From positions 120,263 to 184,262 of the forward strand of contig NZ_OAOF01000010.1 of the NCBI RefSeq assembly GCF_900205965.1: a DNA stretch of 64,000 bases, given 5' to 3'. Made by a program: the position numbers and the translations under genes. Source of the DNA: Lacrimispora amygdalina (lineage in GTDB: Bacteria > Bacillota > Clostridia > Lachnospirales > Lachnospiraceae). Below, one piece after another: positions 52,928-60,827 of the stretch. A model generated the notes under the pieces. The model was not told the origin of the DNA. It saw only the letters and a list, made by a program, of their open reading frames with translations, and searched no databases. How positions within the stretch are numbered: the first letter of the stretch is position 1; every line of letters starts with the position of its first letter.

Positions 52928-53587
52928 ATGAGGAAAGCTTATAAAATATTATACAAGGAAGGAACAGGTGAACTGACAGAAAAAAAATCACGTTTTATAG
53001 CCAGCTTTTGTCCTGTAAAAACAGAAGAAGAGGCACAGGCTTTCATAGAGGAGATGAGAAAAAAGTACTGGGATGCCAGTCATAACTGTTATGCCTGGAT
53101 TCTGGGAGAGAATGGGGAAGGGAAGCGCTGCAGTGACGACGGAGAGCCCAGCCAGACTGCCGGAAAACCAATGCTTGATGTTCTGGAAGGGGAAGAAATC
53201 GTTAATATCTGTGTGGTTGTCACCCGATATTTTGGTGGTACACTTCTGGGAACAGGAGGGCTTGTCAGAGCTTACTCCGGCGCGGTAAAAGAAGGGCTTA
53301 AATCGTGCACGGTACTAACCCTGATTCCTGCCAGAAAACTTCTGATCGATACCGATTATAATGGAGTGGGGAAAATCCAGTATCTGTTAGGTCAGCGTAA
53401 TCTTGTAACATTAAACAGTGAATATACAGACCGTGTTATGCTTACCGTACTTGTGCCGGATGAGGAGGTCGTAAAGCTTCAGGCGGACATTACGGAGGCT
53501 ACAGGAGGTAAGGCGGTGCTGGAGATATCTGATTCCATCTATTATGGCATGAATGAAAAAGAGGTCCTGCTGTTTCCGGAAGGTTAG
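52928..53587 (+). CDS. YigZ/IMPACT-family protein
   Basis: A 219-residue protein. The N-terminal UPF0029 (IMPACT) domain has KSRFIASFCPVKTEEEAQAF, AWILGENGEGKRCSDDGEPS and the signature VVVTRYFGGTLLGTGGLVRA. The C-terminal half is an EF-G-V-like DUF1949 domain. Bacterial YigZ/YvyE proteins are of unclear function; the IMPACT fold suggests interaction with translation factors or amino-acid stress signalling. The ATG at 52928 is 6 bases after GAGG. It is divergent from the PBP gene and next to typA. Confidence 0.9.
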   Translation: MRKAYKILYKEGTGELTEKKSRFIASFCPVKTEEEAQAFIEEMRKKYWDASHNCYAWILGENGEGKRCSDDGEPSQTAGKPMLDVLEGEEIVNICVVVTRYFGGTLLGTGGLVRAYSGAVKEGLKSCTVLTLIPARKLLIDTDYNGVGKIQYLLGQRNLVTLNSEYTDRVMLTVLVPDEEVVKLQADITEATGGKAVLEISDSIYYGMNEKEVLLFPEG

Positions 53588-53613
53588 TGGATTGCAGAAA
53601 AGAGAAAAAAATC

Positions 53614-53642
53614 TTGCAATTATCTAATCCAGGTGATATACT
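53614..53642 (+). promoter_or_regulatory. Promoter upstream of typA
   Basis: TTGCAA (53614-53619), 17-base spacer, TATACT (53637-53642). The predicted start point (about 53649) is upstream of the hairpin at 53667, so that hairpin lies in the leader. Confidence 0.5.
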
Positions 53643-53666
53643 AATAAATCGTGATAATGTAGATTG

Positions 53667-53698
53667 AACTAAGGGCATTCAAGGTCCTTAGTTTTTTA
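53667..53698 (+). terminator. Terminator-like hairpin in the typA leader
   Basis: AACTAAGG (53667-53674) and CCTTAGTT (53686-53693) pair and run into six T residues. It may end yigZ transcription or attenuate typA, whose predicted promoter lies 25 bases upstream. Confidence 0.65.
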
Positions 53699-53755
53699 TG
53701 ATATGGGATAAATGACCTGTATTATGTTTTGAATAACAGAAGGAAGAGTACATTT

Positions 53756-55597
53756 ATGAAGATGAAAAGAGAAGACGTCAGGAATGTGGCAATCATTGCC
53801 CACGTCGATCATGGAAAAACCACGCTTGTGGATGCCCTGTTAAAGCAGAGCGGTATATTCCGCGAGAATCAGGAAGTGGTTGAACGCGTTATGGATTCCA
53901 ATGACATCGAAAGAGAACGCGGTATCACCATTTTATCCAAGAATACGGCAGTGCATTTTGGAGAGACAAAGATCAATATTATTGATACACCAGGACATGC
54001 TGATTTCGGCGGAGAAGTAGAACGTGTATTAAAGATGGTTAATGGAGTAATTCTGGTCGTAGATGCTTACGAAGGGGTTATGCCGCAGACCAAGTTTGTT
54101 TTAAGAAAAGCACTGGAATTAGGACTTTCTGTGGTTGCCTGCATCAATAAGATAGACAGACCGGAAGCCAGACCGGAAGAAGTGGAAGAAGAAGTGTTAG
54201 AACTTCTCATGGATCTTGATGCCAGTGAAGAACAGCTTGATTGTCCGTTCCTTTACGCTTCTGCAAAAGCAGGATTTGCAAAAAACCAGCTTGAGGATGA
54301 AGGCATTGACATGGCTCCTTTATTCCAGACTGTTATTGATCATATTCCGGCACCGGAAGGAGATCCGGAAGCCTCTACCCAGCTTTTAATCAGTACCATT
54401 GATTACAATGAATATGTGGGACGAATCGGAGTTGGTAAAGTAGATAACGGAAAAATCAGGGTGAATCAGGAATGCGTCATCGTAAATCATCATGATCCTG
54501 ACAAGTTCCGCAAGGTTAAGGTTGGCAAGCTGTATGAATATGAAGGCCTGAATAAGGTAGAAGTACAGGAAGCTGGAATTGGTGCCATCGTAGCCATCTC
54601 AGGTATTGCAGATATTCACATCGGTGATACGCTTTGCTCTATGGAAAATCCGGAGGCTATTCCGTTCCAGAAGATTTCTGAGCCAACAATTGCCATGAAT
54701 TTTATGGTAAATGACAGCCCTCTTGCAGGTCAGGAAGGAAAATTCATTACTTCCCGCCATTTAAGAGAACGTTTATTCCGCGAATTAAATACAGACGTCA
54801 GTCTTCGTGTGGAGGAGACAGAGTCTCCGGACTGCTTTAAAGTATCCGGAAGGGGTGAACTTCATTTATCCGTATTGATCGAGAATATGAGACGGGAAGG
54901 CTTTGAATTTGCAGTAAGTAAAGCGGAAGTTCTGTATCATTATGACGAAAGAAACAGAAAACTGGAACCTATGGAGATCGCTTATATTGATGTACCGGAA
55001 GAGTTTACCGGAGCTGTCATTCAAAAACTTACAAGCCGTAAGGGTGAGCTTCAGGGAATGAGTCCGGCTAACGGCGGCTATACCAGACTGGAATTTTCCA
55101 TACCTTCCAGAGGCTTAATCGGCTACCGTGGGGAATTTATGACAGATACCAAGGGTAACGGTATCATGAATACTGCATTTGATGATTACGCACCTTATAA
55201 GGGAGATCTGACCTATAGAAAATCAGGATCCTTAATTGCATATGAATCCGGAGAATCCATAACCTATGGACTTTACAATGCCCAGGAGAGGGGAACTCTC
55301 TTTATCGGAGCCGGAGTCAAGGTGTATTCCGGTATGGTAATCGGACAGAATCCAAAGGCGGAAGATATTGAGATCAACGTCTGCAAGTCCAAGAAACTGA
55401 CCAATACCCGTTCATCCGGTGCGGATGATGCGTTGAAGCTCACCACTCCTAAGGAGATGAGTTTAGAGCAGTCCCTAGACTTTATTGATGTAGATGAGCT
55501 GTTAGAGATCACCCCTGTCAGCCTTCGAATCAGAAAAAAAATTCTGGATCCAACCATGAGAAAACGTACTTCACAGAATAAAAAATCTTTAGTATAA
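53756..55597 (+). CDS. typA: Ribosome-associated GTPase TypA/BipA
   Basis: A 613-residue translational GTPase. The G domain has [20 protein letters not shown] (G1), [14 protein letters not shown] (G2), [14 protein letters not shown] (G3) and [12 protein letters not shown] (G4). EF-G-like beta-barrel and domain V modules follow, then the BipA-specific C-terminal domain ([20 protein letters not shown]). It supports ribosome assembly and stress or low-temperature growth. The ATG at 53756 follows AGAAGGAAGAGTACATTT; a TTG/ATG start at 53729 would add nine non-conserved residues. Confidence 0.95.
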   Translation: MKMKREDVRNVAIIAHVDHGKTTLVDALLKQSGIFRENQEVVERVMDSNDIERERGITILSKNTAVHFGETKINIIDTPGHADFGGEVERVLKMVNGVILVVDAYEGVMPQTKFVLRKALELGLSVVACINKIDRPEARPEEVEEEVLELLMDLDASEEQLDCPFLYASAKAGFAKNQLEDEGIDMAPLFQTVIDHIPAPEGDPEASTQLLISTIDYNEYVGRIGVGKVDNGKIRVNQECVIVNHHDPDKFRKVKVGKLYEYEGLNKVEVQEAGIGAIVAISGIADIHIGDTLCSMENPEAIPFQKISEPTIAMNFMVNDSPLAGQEGKFITSRHLRERLFRELNTDVSLRVEETESPDCFKVSGRGELHLSVLIENMRREGFEFAVSKAEVLYHYDERNRKLEPMEIAYIDVPEEFTGAVIQKLTSRKGELQGMSPANGGYTRLEFSIPSRGLIGYRGEFMTDTKGNGIMNTAFDDYAPYKGDLTYRKSGSLIAYESGESITYGLYNAQERGTLFIGAGVKVYSGMVIGQNPKAEDIEINVCKSKKLTNTRSSGADDALKLTTPKEMSLEQSLDFIDVDELLEITPVSLRIRKKILDPTMRKRTSQNKKSLV

Positions 55598-55610
55598 ATT
55601 GTTATAAACA

Positions 55611-55673
55611 GGAGAATGCTGACGCAGATCGCCGAAATATCGCCGATCAGTCAGTATTCTCCATTATTTTTTG
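55611..55673 (+). terminator. Terminator after typA
   Basis: GGAGAATGCTGAC (55611-55623) pairs with GTCAGTATTCTCC (55650-55662), 13 bases with one G-U, enclosing a second partial palindrome, and is followed by ATTATTTTTTG. Confidence 0.75.
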
Positions 55674-55799
55674 TGCATTGTGCCTCCTTCTGTCGATATT
55701 TTTGGTATGCTTTTTATCATTTTCATGTAATCTGCCACATAAATTTAATATTAGCTGTGAAGCATATTAGCAAATTAGTGAAAGAAGAGGAGAAATACA

Positions 55800-56426
55800 A
55801 TGTCAGAAAAAATGATTGAAAACAACAAAGTAAGCGTTATCGGAGAGATTGTCTCCGGCTTCACCTTCAGCCATGAGGTTTTTGGAGAAGGATTCTATAT
55901 GGTGGACATTGCTGTGAATCGTCTCAGTGAACAGGCTGATGTGATTCCGCTGATGATCTCCGAGCGTCTTATTGACGTGGAAGGAAATTACGAAGGTTGT
56001 ACCATTGAAGCGGTTGGTCAGTTCCGTTCCTATAATCGTCATGAAGGAACAAAGAACCGTCTTGTACTTTCGGTATTTGTCCGTGAGATCCACTTTATGG
56101 AAGAGTTTACAGACTACACAAAAACCAATCAAATTTTTCTGGATGGATATATCTGCAAAGCACCCATTTACAGAAAAACCCCTCTGGGCAGGGAAATTGC
56201 AGATTTACTCCTTGCAGTCAACCGCCCTTATGGAAAGTCCGATTACATACCCTGTATTGCGTGGGGAAGGAATGCAAGATATGCTTCTGGTTTTACCGTA
56301 GGAACCAGAGTCAAGGTATGGGGAAGAGTTCAGAGCAGAGAGTATACCAAGAAGCTTACGGACACGGAATGCGAGAAGAGAGTTGCATATGAGGTATCAG
56401 TCAGCAAGCTGGAATGTTCTGAATAA
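55800..56426 (+). CDS. SSB-like protein with two OB folds
   Basis: A 208-residue protein with no membrane segment. The first OB-like region is residues 5-100 (NKVSVIGEIVSGFTFSHEVF ... DVIPLMISERL). The second is residues 105-205 and is the more SSB-like (TNQIFLDGYICKAPIYRKTP, then DLLLAVNRPYGKSDYIPCIA and WGRNARYASGFTVGTRVKVW). The second half has the strand pattern of bacterial single-stranded DNA-binding proteins but lacks an acidic SSB C-terminal tip. It may be an accessory SSB such as a competence or repair variant (inference). GAGGAGAAATACA precedes the ATG; it is monocistronic. Confidence 0.75.
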   Translation: MSEKMIENNKVSVIGEIVSGFTFSHEVFGEGFYMVDIAVNRLSEQADVIPLMISERLIDVEGNYEGCTIEAVGQFRSYNRHEGTKNRLVLSVFVREIHFMEEFTDYTKTNQIFLDGYICKAPIYRKTPLGREIADLLLAVNRPYGKSDYIPCIAWGRNARYASGFTVGTRVKVWGRVQSREYTKKLTDTECEKRVAYEVSVSKLECSE

Positions 56427-56551
56427 ATTGTTATTGATATATTAAGGAAATAATAAGAAAACTTGAAAAAATATTAATTATATGATACGATAAGCAGGTT
56501 CTAGCGTAATAAGTAAATAATTGCTTTTTAGCTGTTATGAGGTGCTGAAAG

Positions 56552-57055
56552 ATGAATCGTGGTACAATACAGGTGATATGCGGAGAAGGCAAAGGCAAGA
56601 CGTCTTCTGCACTCGGCATGGGAATCGAGGCTCTGACGAAAAACAGGACGGTTATTATGATCCAGTTTTTGAAAGGCTGTCAGGGGGGTGGATCTCTGGA
56701 AATCATGAAAAGACTGGAACCGGAGATGAAGATCTTCCGGTTTGAAAAGTGCGATGGCTTCTTTGAAAACCTGTCTGTTAAACGTCAGGAAGAAGAGCGC
56801 ATGAACATCCGCAATGGTCTTAATTTTGCCAGAAAAGTAGTGTCAACGGGAGAATGTGATATGCTGATTCTGGATGAAATTCTTGGACTTTTAGACCAGG
56901 GGATTGTGGAGGCAGGTGAACTCATAAAGCTTCTTCAGTCCAAAGTTGATGAGATGGAGGTCGTATTAACCGGTAAGATATTTTCTAAAGAAATAGAACC
57001 TTATGTAGACAGTATTCTGGAAATCAGTCATGTTAAAGTTGACAATATAAAATAA
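56552..57055 (+). CDS. cobO: Cob(I)alamin/corrinoid adenosyltransferase, CobO type
   Basis: A 167-residue P-loop protein of the CobA/CobO/BtuR family. The ATP motif is GEGKGKTSSA (residues 11-20), with IMIQFLKGCQGGGSLEIM and the acidic motif DMLILDEILGLLD. It transfers an adenosyl group from ATP to the cobalt of corrinoids in the cytosol. At 167 residues it is slightly shorter than typical CobO (about 190). No other corrinoid genes are adjacent. A ribosome site (TGAGGTGCTGAAAG) precedes the ATG. Confidence 0.85.
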   Translation: MNRGTIQVICGEGKGKTSSALGMGIEALTKNRTVIMIQFLKGCQGGGSLEIMKRLEPEMKIFRFEKCDGFFENLSVKRQEEERMNIRNGLNFARKVVSTGECDMLILDEILGLLDQGIVEAGELIKLLQSKVDEMEVVLTGKIFSKEIEPYVDSILEISHVKVDNIK

Positions 57056-57086
57056 TAATGTTAGTATGGTAACATACATAATAGAG

Positions 57087-57252
57087 TAGAGGTTGCGTTG
57101 ATTATGAGTACGCTGTCCGATGTATCAGGTACAGAGGAGGATGGGGGAAAGGATGAGACGCCGAAGAACGGTATGACCTGGACATATCTGTTCTGGGCAT
57201 ATGGTTAAGAGCCATATGACTGTCATCCATATGGATGGGGAGCTACTTAAAG
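57087..57252 (+). ncRNA. Lysine riboswitch (L box) controlling dapA-dapB
   Basis: The region contains the conserved L-box blocks in order: AGAGGTTGCG with GATTATGAGTA, GGGGGAAAGGATGAGACGCCGAAG (GAGACGCCGAAG at 57155-57166), a TCTGTTCTGGGCATATGG hairpin, ACTGTCATCC and the closing GGGGAGCTACTTAAAG. Lysine binding is known to favour termination. AGCTACTTAAAG (57241-57252) can pair with CTTTAAGAGCT (57278-57288), which would disrupt the terminator at 57283, so both states are visible in sequence. Confidence 0.88.
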
Positions 57253-57282
57253 AACGATGAGATTACCAGATTCTGGACTTTA

Positions 57283-57312
57283 AGAGCTGACCCTGTTGTC
57301 AGCTCTGTTTTT
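57283..57312 (+). terminator. Riboswitch-controlled terminator before dapA
   Basis: AGAGCTGAC (57283-57291) and GTCAGCTCT (57298-57306) form a perfect 9-base stem followed by GTTTTTA. Its 5' arm overlaps the antiterminator partner. Confidence 0.88.
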
Positions 57313-57398
57313 ACGTTGTCACCCGGAAGGACAGAGCGTAACAGGAGCCTGATAAGTTTTTACTATGTATAATGATAAAGAATCAGGAGGATAAGACC

Positions 57399-58283
57399 AT
57401 GGCAATTTATGAAGGTGCTGGTGTAGCGCTTGTAACTCCGTTTAAAGACAACGGAGATGTGAATTATGAGGTACTTGAAAGACTGGTTGAGGAGCAGATC
57501 GCTGAGGGAACGGATGCGATTGTTGCATGCGGAACCACTGGGGAAGCATCTACGATGACTCATGAGGAACATCTGGATGTAATCAAATTTGTATGTGAGG
57601 TAACGAAACAAAGAATTCCGGTTATAGCCGGAACCGGCTCTAATTGTACAGATACAGCTGTTTATCTGTCACAAGAGGCAGAAAAGCTGGGGGCGGATGG
57701 TCTTCTATTAGTATCTCCATATTATAATAAAGCCACACAGAACGGGTTAAAGGCTCATTTTAAAGCGGTAGCAGATGGGGTAAAGATTCCGATTCTTCTA
57801 TATAATATACCAGGCAGAACCGGGGTAACCATTAAAGCCCAGACTATCGCAGATCTCTGCTTAAACGTTCCGAACATCGTAGGAGTCAAAGAGGCCAGCG
57901 GTGATTTTTCCGCAATTGCAGATTTGTTAAGCCTGACAGACGGAAAAGCCGATGTCTATTCCGGCAATGACAACCAGATCATACCGATGATGTCTTTAGG
58001 CGGAAAAGGAGTTATTTCAGTACTTTCTAACATTGCACCTGCAAAAACACATGAGATGTGCCGGGCATATTTAGATGGCGATGTGAAACTCAGTGCCAGA
58101 CTTCAGCTGGAAGCCATTCCGCTGATTAATGCATTGTTCTGTGAAGTGAATCCCATACCTGTAAAAGCGGCACTCAATCTTATGGGAAGCCAGGCAGGAC
58201 CTATGCGACTTCCATTAACAGAAATGGAGGATAAAAATCAGCAGATATTAAAAAATGCCATGAAAGAGTATGGAATTTTATAA
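57399..58283 (+). CDS. dapA: 4-hydroxy-tetrahydrodipicolinate synthase
   Basis: A 294-residue TIM-barrel aldolase. GTTGEASTMTHEEHL holds the catalytic Thr pair, YNIPGRTG the Tyr, and VGVKEASGDF the Schiff-base Lys164. It condenses pyruvate with aspartate semialdehyde, the committing step to lysine, diaminopimelate and spore dipicolinate. The ATG at 57399 follows CAGGAGGATAAGACC. It is the true lysine-pathway enzyme, under the lysine riboswitch, unlike the family member at 12729. dapB follows 30 bases later. Confidence 0.96.
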   Translation: MAIYEGAGVALVTPFKDNGDVNYEVLERLVEEQIAEGTDAIVACGTTGEASTMTHEEHLDVIKFVCEVTKQRIPVIAGTGSNCTDTAVYLSQEAEKLGADGLLLVSPYYNKATQNGLKAHFKAVADGVKIPILLYNIPGRTGVTIKAQTIADLCLNVPNIVGVKEASGDFSAIADLLSLTDGKADVYSGNDNQIIPMMSLGGKGVISVLSNIAPAKTHEMCRAYLDGDVKLSARLQLEAIPLINALFCEVNPIPVKAALNLMGSQAGPMRLPLTEMEDKNQQILKNAMKEYGIL

Positions 58284-58313
58284 CTCGTCTAAGATATACA
58301 TATGGAGGAAATC

Positions 58314-59072
58314 ATGATTAAGATGATAATGCACGGCTGTAACGGGGCCATGGGACAGGTCATTTCCGGTATTGCAGCGGAGGAAAATAATATAGAGATT
58401 GTTGCCGGGATCGATCCCAATAAGACGAAGGAAAATTCCTATCCTGTTTTTCCTTCATTAGAGTCCTGTGATGTGAAAGCAGATGTGATCGTTGATTTCA
58501 CCTCTGCAAAAGCTGTGGAAGGTCTCCTTCATTACAGTGTAGAAAATCATATTCCGGTAGTTTTGTGTACGACAGGACTTTCTGACGATCAGGTAAAGCT
58601 GGTGGAACAAGCATCAAAACAGGTGGCTGTTCTCCGGTCTGCCAACATGTCTCTTGGTGTCAACCTGCTGATGAAGCTGATTAAAGATGCGGCACTGGTG
58701 CTTGCAGATGCCGGGTTTGATATTGAAATTTTAGAAAAGCATCACAATAAAAAACTGGATTCCCCCAGCGGAACAGCGCTGGCTCTGGCAGATTCCATTA
58801 ACGAGACCATGGATCAGGAATTCCATTACGTTTATGACAGAAGCCAGGTGAGAAAGACCAGAGATAAAAAAGAAATCGGTATTAGTGCAGTCCGCGGCGG
58901 CACCATTGTCGGGGAACACGACGTCATATTTGCCGGAACGGATGAAGTTGTCACATTCCGTCACACTGCCTATTCCAAAGCAATCTTTGCACAGGGGGCT
59001 GTGTCTGCAGCCAAATTTTTAGCTGGAAAAAAACCGGGACTTTATACCATGAAAGATGTAATAGAATCCTGA
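58314..59072 (+). CDS. dapB: 4-hydroxy-tetrahydrodipicolinate reductase
   Basis: A 252-residue NAD(P)H reductase. The N-terminal Rossmann motif is HGCNGAMGQVISG; VDFTSAKAVEGLL is the usual nucleotide-binding loop; EKHHNKKLDSPSGTAL is the DapB substrate signature. It reduces the DapA product to tetrahydrodipicolinate, from which dipicolinate synthase and the lysine branch both draw. The ATG at 58314 is preceded by GGAGGAAATC; the upstream ATG at 58302 overlaps that site. Confidence 0.96.
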   Translation: MIKMIMHGCNGAMGQVISGIAAEENNIEIVAGIDPNKTKENSYPVFPSLESCDVKADVIVDFTSAKAVEGLLHYSVENHIPVVLCTTGLSDDQVKLVEQASKQVAVLRSANMSLGVNLLMKLIKDAALVLADAGFDIEILEKHHNKKLDSPSGTALALADSINETMDQEFHYVYDRSQVRKTRDKKEIGISAVRGGTIVGEHDVIFAGTDEVVTFRHTAYSKAIFAQGAVSAAKFLAGKKPGLYTMKDVIES

Positions 59073-59147
59073 TTTTCCAAAATTTCCCACTATAAATCAT
59101 TTCTCCTTTACACATACTAACGTTAGAATATGAAAGGAGAAAATATT

Positions 59148-59456
59148 ATGAAAAAAATAAAACATTACGTATTTGCAGTACTGATTATTATGTCCGTTAT
59201 GTGCCTGACCGCATGCGGAACAACAAATGGAACGGATGGAACGAAAGATGCTACAAAGGCTGGAGCAACAACAACAGCTGAGACTTCAGCTGCTGCTACA
59301 ACCACAGCTGGTGCTGGTGCAACGAATGCCGATGAAAGCGTGACAAAAAGCGGTGTAGTCGATGATGCTGTAGAAGATGTGGAAAAGGGTGTTGACAAAA
59401 TTACAGGTGAAAGTAACGGTCAGCCTACCACAGAAAGTACTACAGCCGCAAATTAA
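59148..59456 (+). CDS. Small Thr/Ala-rich lipoprotein
   Basis: A 102-residue protein. The signal peptide (KKIKHYVFAVLIIMSVMCLT) ends in lipobox LTACG. The mature part is low-complexity Thr/Ala/Gly-rich (GATTTAETSAAATTTAGAGA), then an acidic patch (DDAVEDVEKGVDKITGES). It is likely a surface-exposed membrane-anchored peptide with a flexible linker. AAAGGAGAAAATATT precedes the ATG. A CTAACGTTAG palindrome lies at 59117-59126. It is monocistronic with its own terminator. Function unknown. Confidence 0.78.
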   Translation: MKKIKHYVFAVLIIMSVMCLTACGTTNGTDGTKDATKAGATTTAETSAAATTTAGAGATNADESVTKSGVVDDAVEDVEKGVDKITGESNGQPTTESTTAAN

Positions 59457-59466
59457 TTTTATTTAT

Positions 59467-59508
59467 AAAAAGCTTCGGGCAGAAAATAATGCTTGAAGCT
59501 TTTTTTTA
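59467..59508 (+). terminator. Terminator after the small lipoprotein gene
   Basis: AAAAGCTTC (59467-59475) and GAAGCTTTT (59495-59503) pair and continue into a T run. Confidence 0.88.
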
Positions 59509-59594
59509 TATCGTATATAATCAGGTCAGGACACTTCTTTTTTTCTGTAATTTTGTTTTTCGCTTTCCATGCAGGTCACAACTGGAGTATATCT

Positions 59595-59948
59595 ATGAGA
59601 ACAATCAGCAAAAAAATACGTATATGGCGCTATAATAATAAGAAAAAAACATGGAGAAATTTTAAATGGGCGTTTGATCATCCTAAAAAACGGAGGGTAC
59701 TATCCTGCCTTTTGTATTGCTGCCTGGTTTTGGAAGGGGTCATTCTTTTTCCACAGGAGACAGATAAAGTCTGGGTCGAATTGAAAAAGCTGTATTCGGT
59801 CAGAGACGAAGAAACAAGGAGAGAACTGCCGTCTGAGGAAGATTTAAAGACAGAATTGAGAGAACGCGGGATATCCATGGATCTGAAAGAAGGAGAAATC
59901 AGATTATGGCAGCGGGTGGAACGGCAGATTCTTGATAAATCCGATTGA
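59595..59948 (+). CDS. Uncharacterised basic membrane-anchored protein
   Basis: A 117-residue protein. It has a very basic N-terminus (KKIRIWRYNNKKKTWRNFKW), one hydrophobic segment near residues 38-55 (RVLSCLLYCCLVLEGVILF), then a charged helical tail (EEDLKTELRERGISMDLKEG). It would be a single-pass membrane protein with the basic end inside. The ATG at 59595 follows GGAGTATATCT; the longer frame from 59493 would overlap the preceding terminator. No family recognised. Confidence 0.6.
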   Translation: MRTISKKIRIWRYNNKKKTWRNFKWAFDHPKKRRVLSCLLYCCLVLEGVILFPQETDKVWVELKKLYSVRDEETRRELPSEEDLKTELRERGISMDLKEGEIRLWQRVERQILDKSD

Positions 59949-59956
59949 GAAACAGT

Positions 59957-60020
59957 AATGCATACTGGTCATTAGTATTTATAATAATAAAACCAGTTGC
60001 ATTCCGATTTTTACTGTATT
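59957..60020. repeat. Inverted repeats upstream of purC
   Basis: ATGCATACTGGT pairs with ACCAGTTGCAT across an A/T-rich loop, and outer ACAGTA matches TACTGT. It may be a terminator for the preceding gene or a leader structure for purC. It does not match the purine riboswitch core. Confidence 0.4.
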
Positions 60021-60094
60021 ATAATTTCTACTGAAACACCAGAGTTTTATTTGAAAAACTTATAAATTAATTCAGAAAAGGACAGGTGGATACT

Positions 60095-60802
60095 GTGGAG
60101 AAAAAAGAAATGCTGTATGAAGGAAAAGCAAAGAAGGTCTATACGACTGAAGATCCGGATGTATTGATTGTTTCATATAAAGATGATGCAACAGCTTTCA
60201 ATGGTCTGAAAAAAGGTACAATTGTTGGAAAAGGTGCAATTAATAACCGCATGACCAATTTTGTTTTCAAAAAGTTAGAAGCCAAGGGTGTTCCGACTCA
60301 TCTGGTTGAAGAGTTAAATGACCGTGAGACTGCAGTGAAAAAAGTGGAGATTGTTCCTCTTGAAGTAATTATCAGAAACTATTCTGCCGGAAGTTTTGCA
60401 AAAAAGATGGGAATGGAAGAGGGGATTAAGTTTGCCTGTCCGACACTTGAATTCAGCTATAAAAATGATGATCTGGGAGATCCGTTTATCAACAGCTACT
60501 ATGCTCTTGCCCTCAATCTGGCAACCCAGGAGGAAATTGATGCCATCACGAAATATGCGTTTCTGGTAAATGAGGTTCTGATTGAGTATTTTAACACCTT
60601 AAACATCGATCTGATTGACTTTAAGATCGAGTTTGGCCGTTACCACGGACAGATTATTCTTGCTGACGAGATTTCTCCTGATACCTGCAGACTGTGGGAT
60701 AAGGATACCCACGAAAAGCTGGATAAGGATCGTTTCCGCAGAGATTTAGGCGGAGTGGAAGATGCATATGAGGAGATCTTCCGCCGTCTTGGTATTCAGT
60801 AA
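60095..60802 (+). CDS. purC: Phosphoribosylaminoimidazole-succinocarboxamide synthase
   Basis: A 235-residue SAICAR synthetase with the standard opening EMLYEGKAKKVYTTEDPD and the motifs VPLEVIIRNYSAGSFAKKMG and DFKIEFGRYHGQIILADEIS. It joins aspartate to CAIR with ATP in purine synthesis. The GTG at 60095 is chosen because AGGTGG lies 5 bases upstream; GTG at 60086 and ATG at 60110 are alternatives. It heads the purC-purF-purB group; purF starts 25 bases after. Confidence 0.95.
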   Translation: MEKKEMLYEGKAKKVYTTEDPDVLIVSYKDDATAFNGLKKGTIVGKGAINNRMTNFVFKKLEAKGVPTHLVEELNDRETAVKKVEIVPLEVIIRNYSAGSFAKKMGMEEGIKFACPTLEFSYKNDDLGDPFINSYYALALNLATQEEIDAITKYAFLVNEVLIEYFNTLNIDLIDFKIEFGRYHGQIILADEISPDTCRLWDKDTHEKLDKDRFRRDLGGVEDAYEEIFRRLGIQ

Positions 60803-60827
60803 ACAGCACAGAGAGGGTAGACATTTC

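Noticed and set aside
57104..57208. Short ORF starting ATGAGTACGCTG upstream of dapA
   Set aside because: It lies wholly inside the conserved lysine riboswitch, has no ribosome site, and its sequence is explained by RNA structure.
59949..60094. Possible purine riboswitch before purC
   Set aside because: An inverted repeat is present but the conserved purine-aptamer loop sequences are not.
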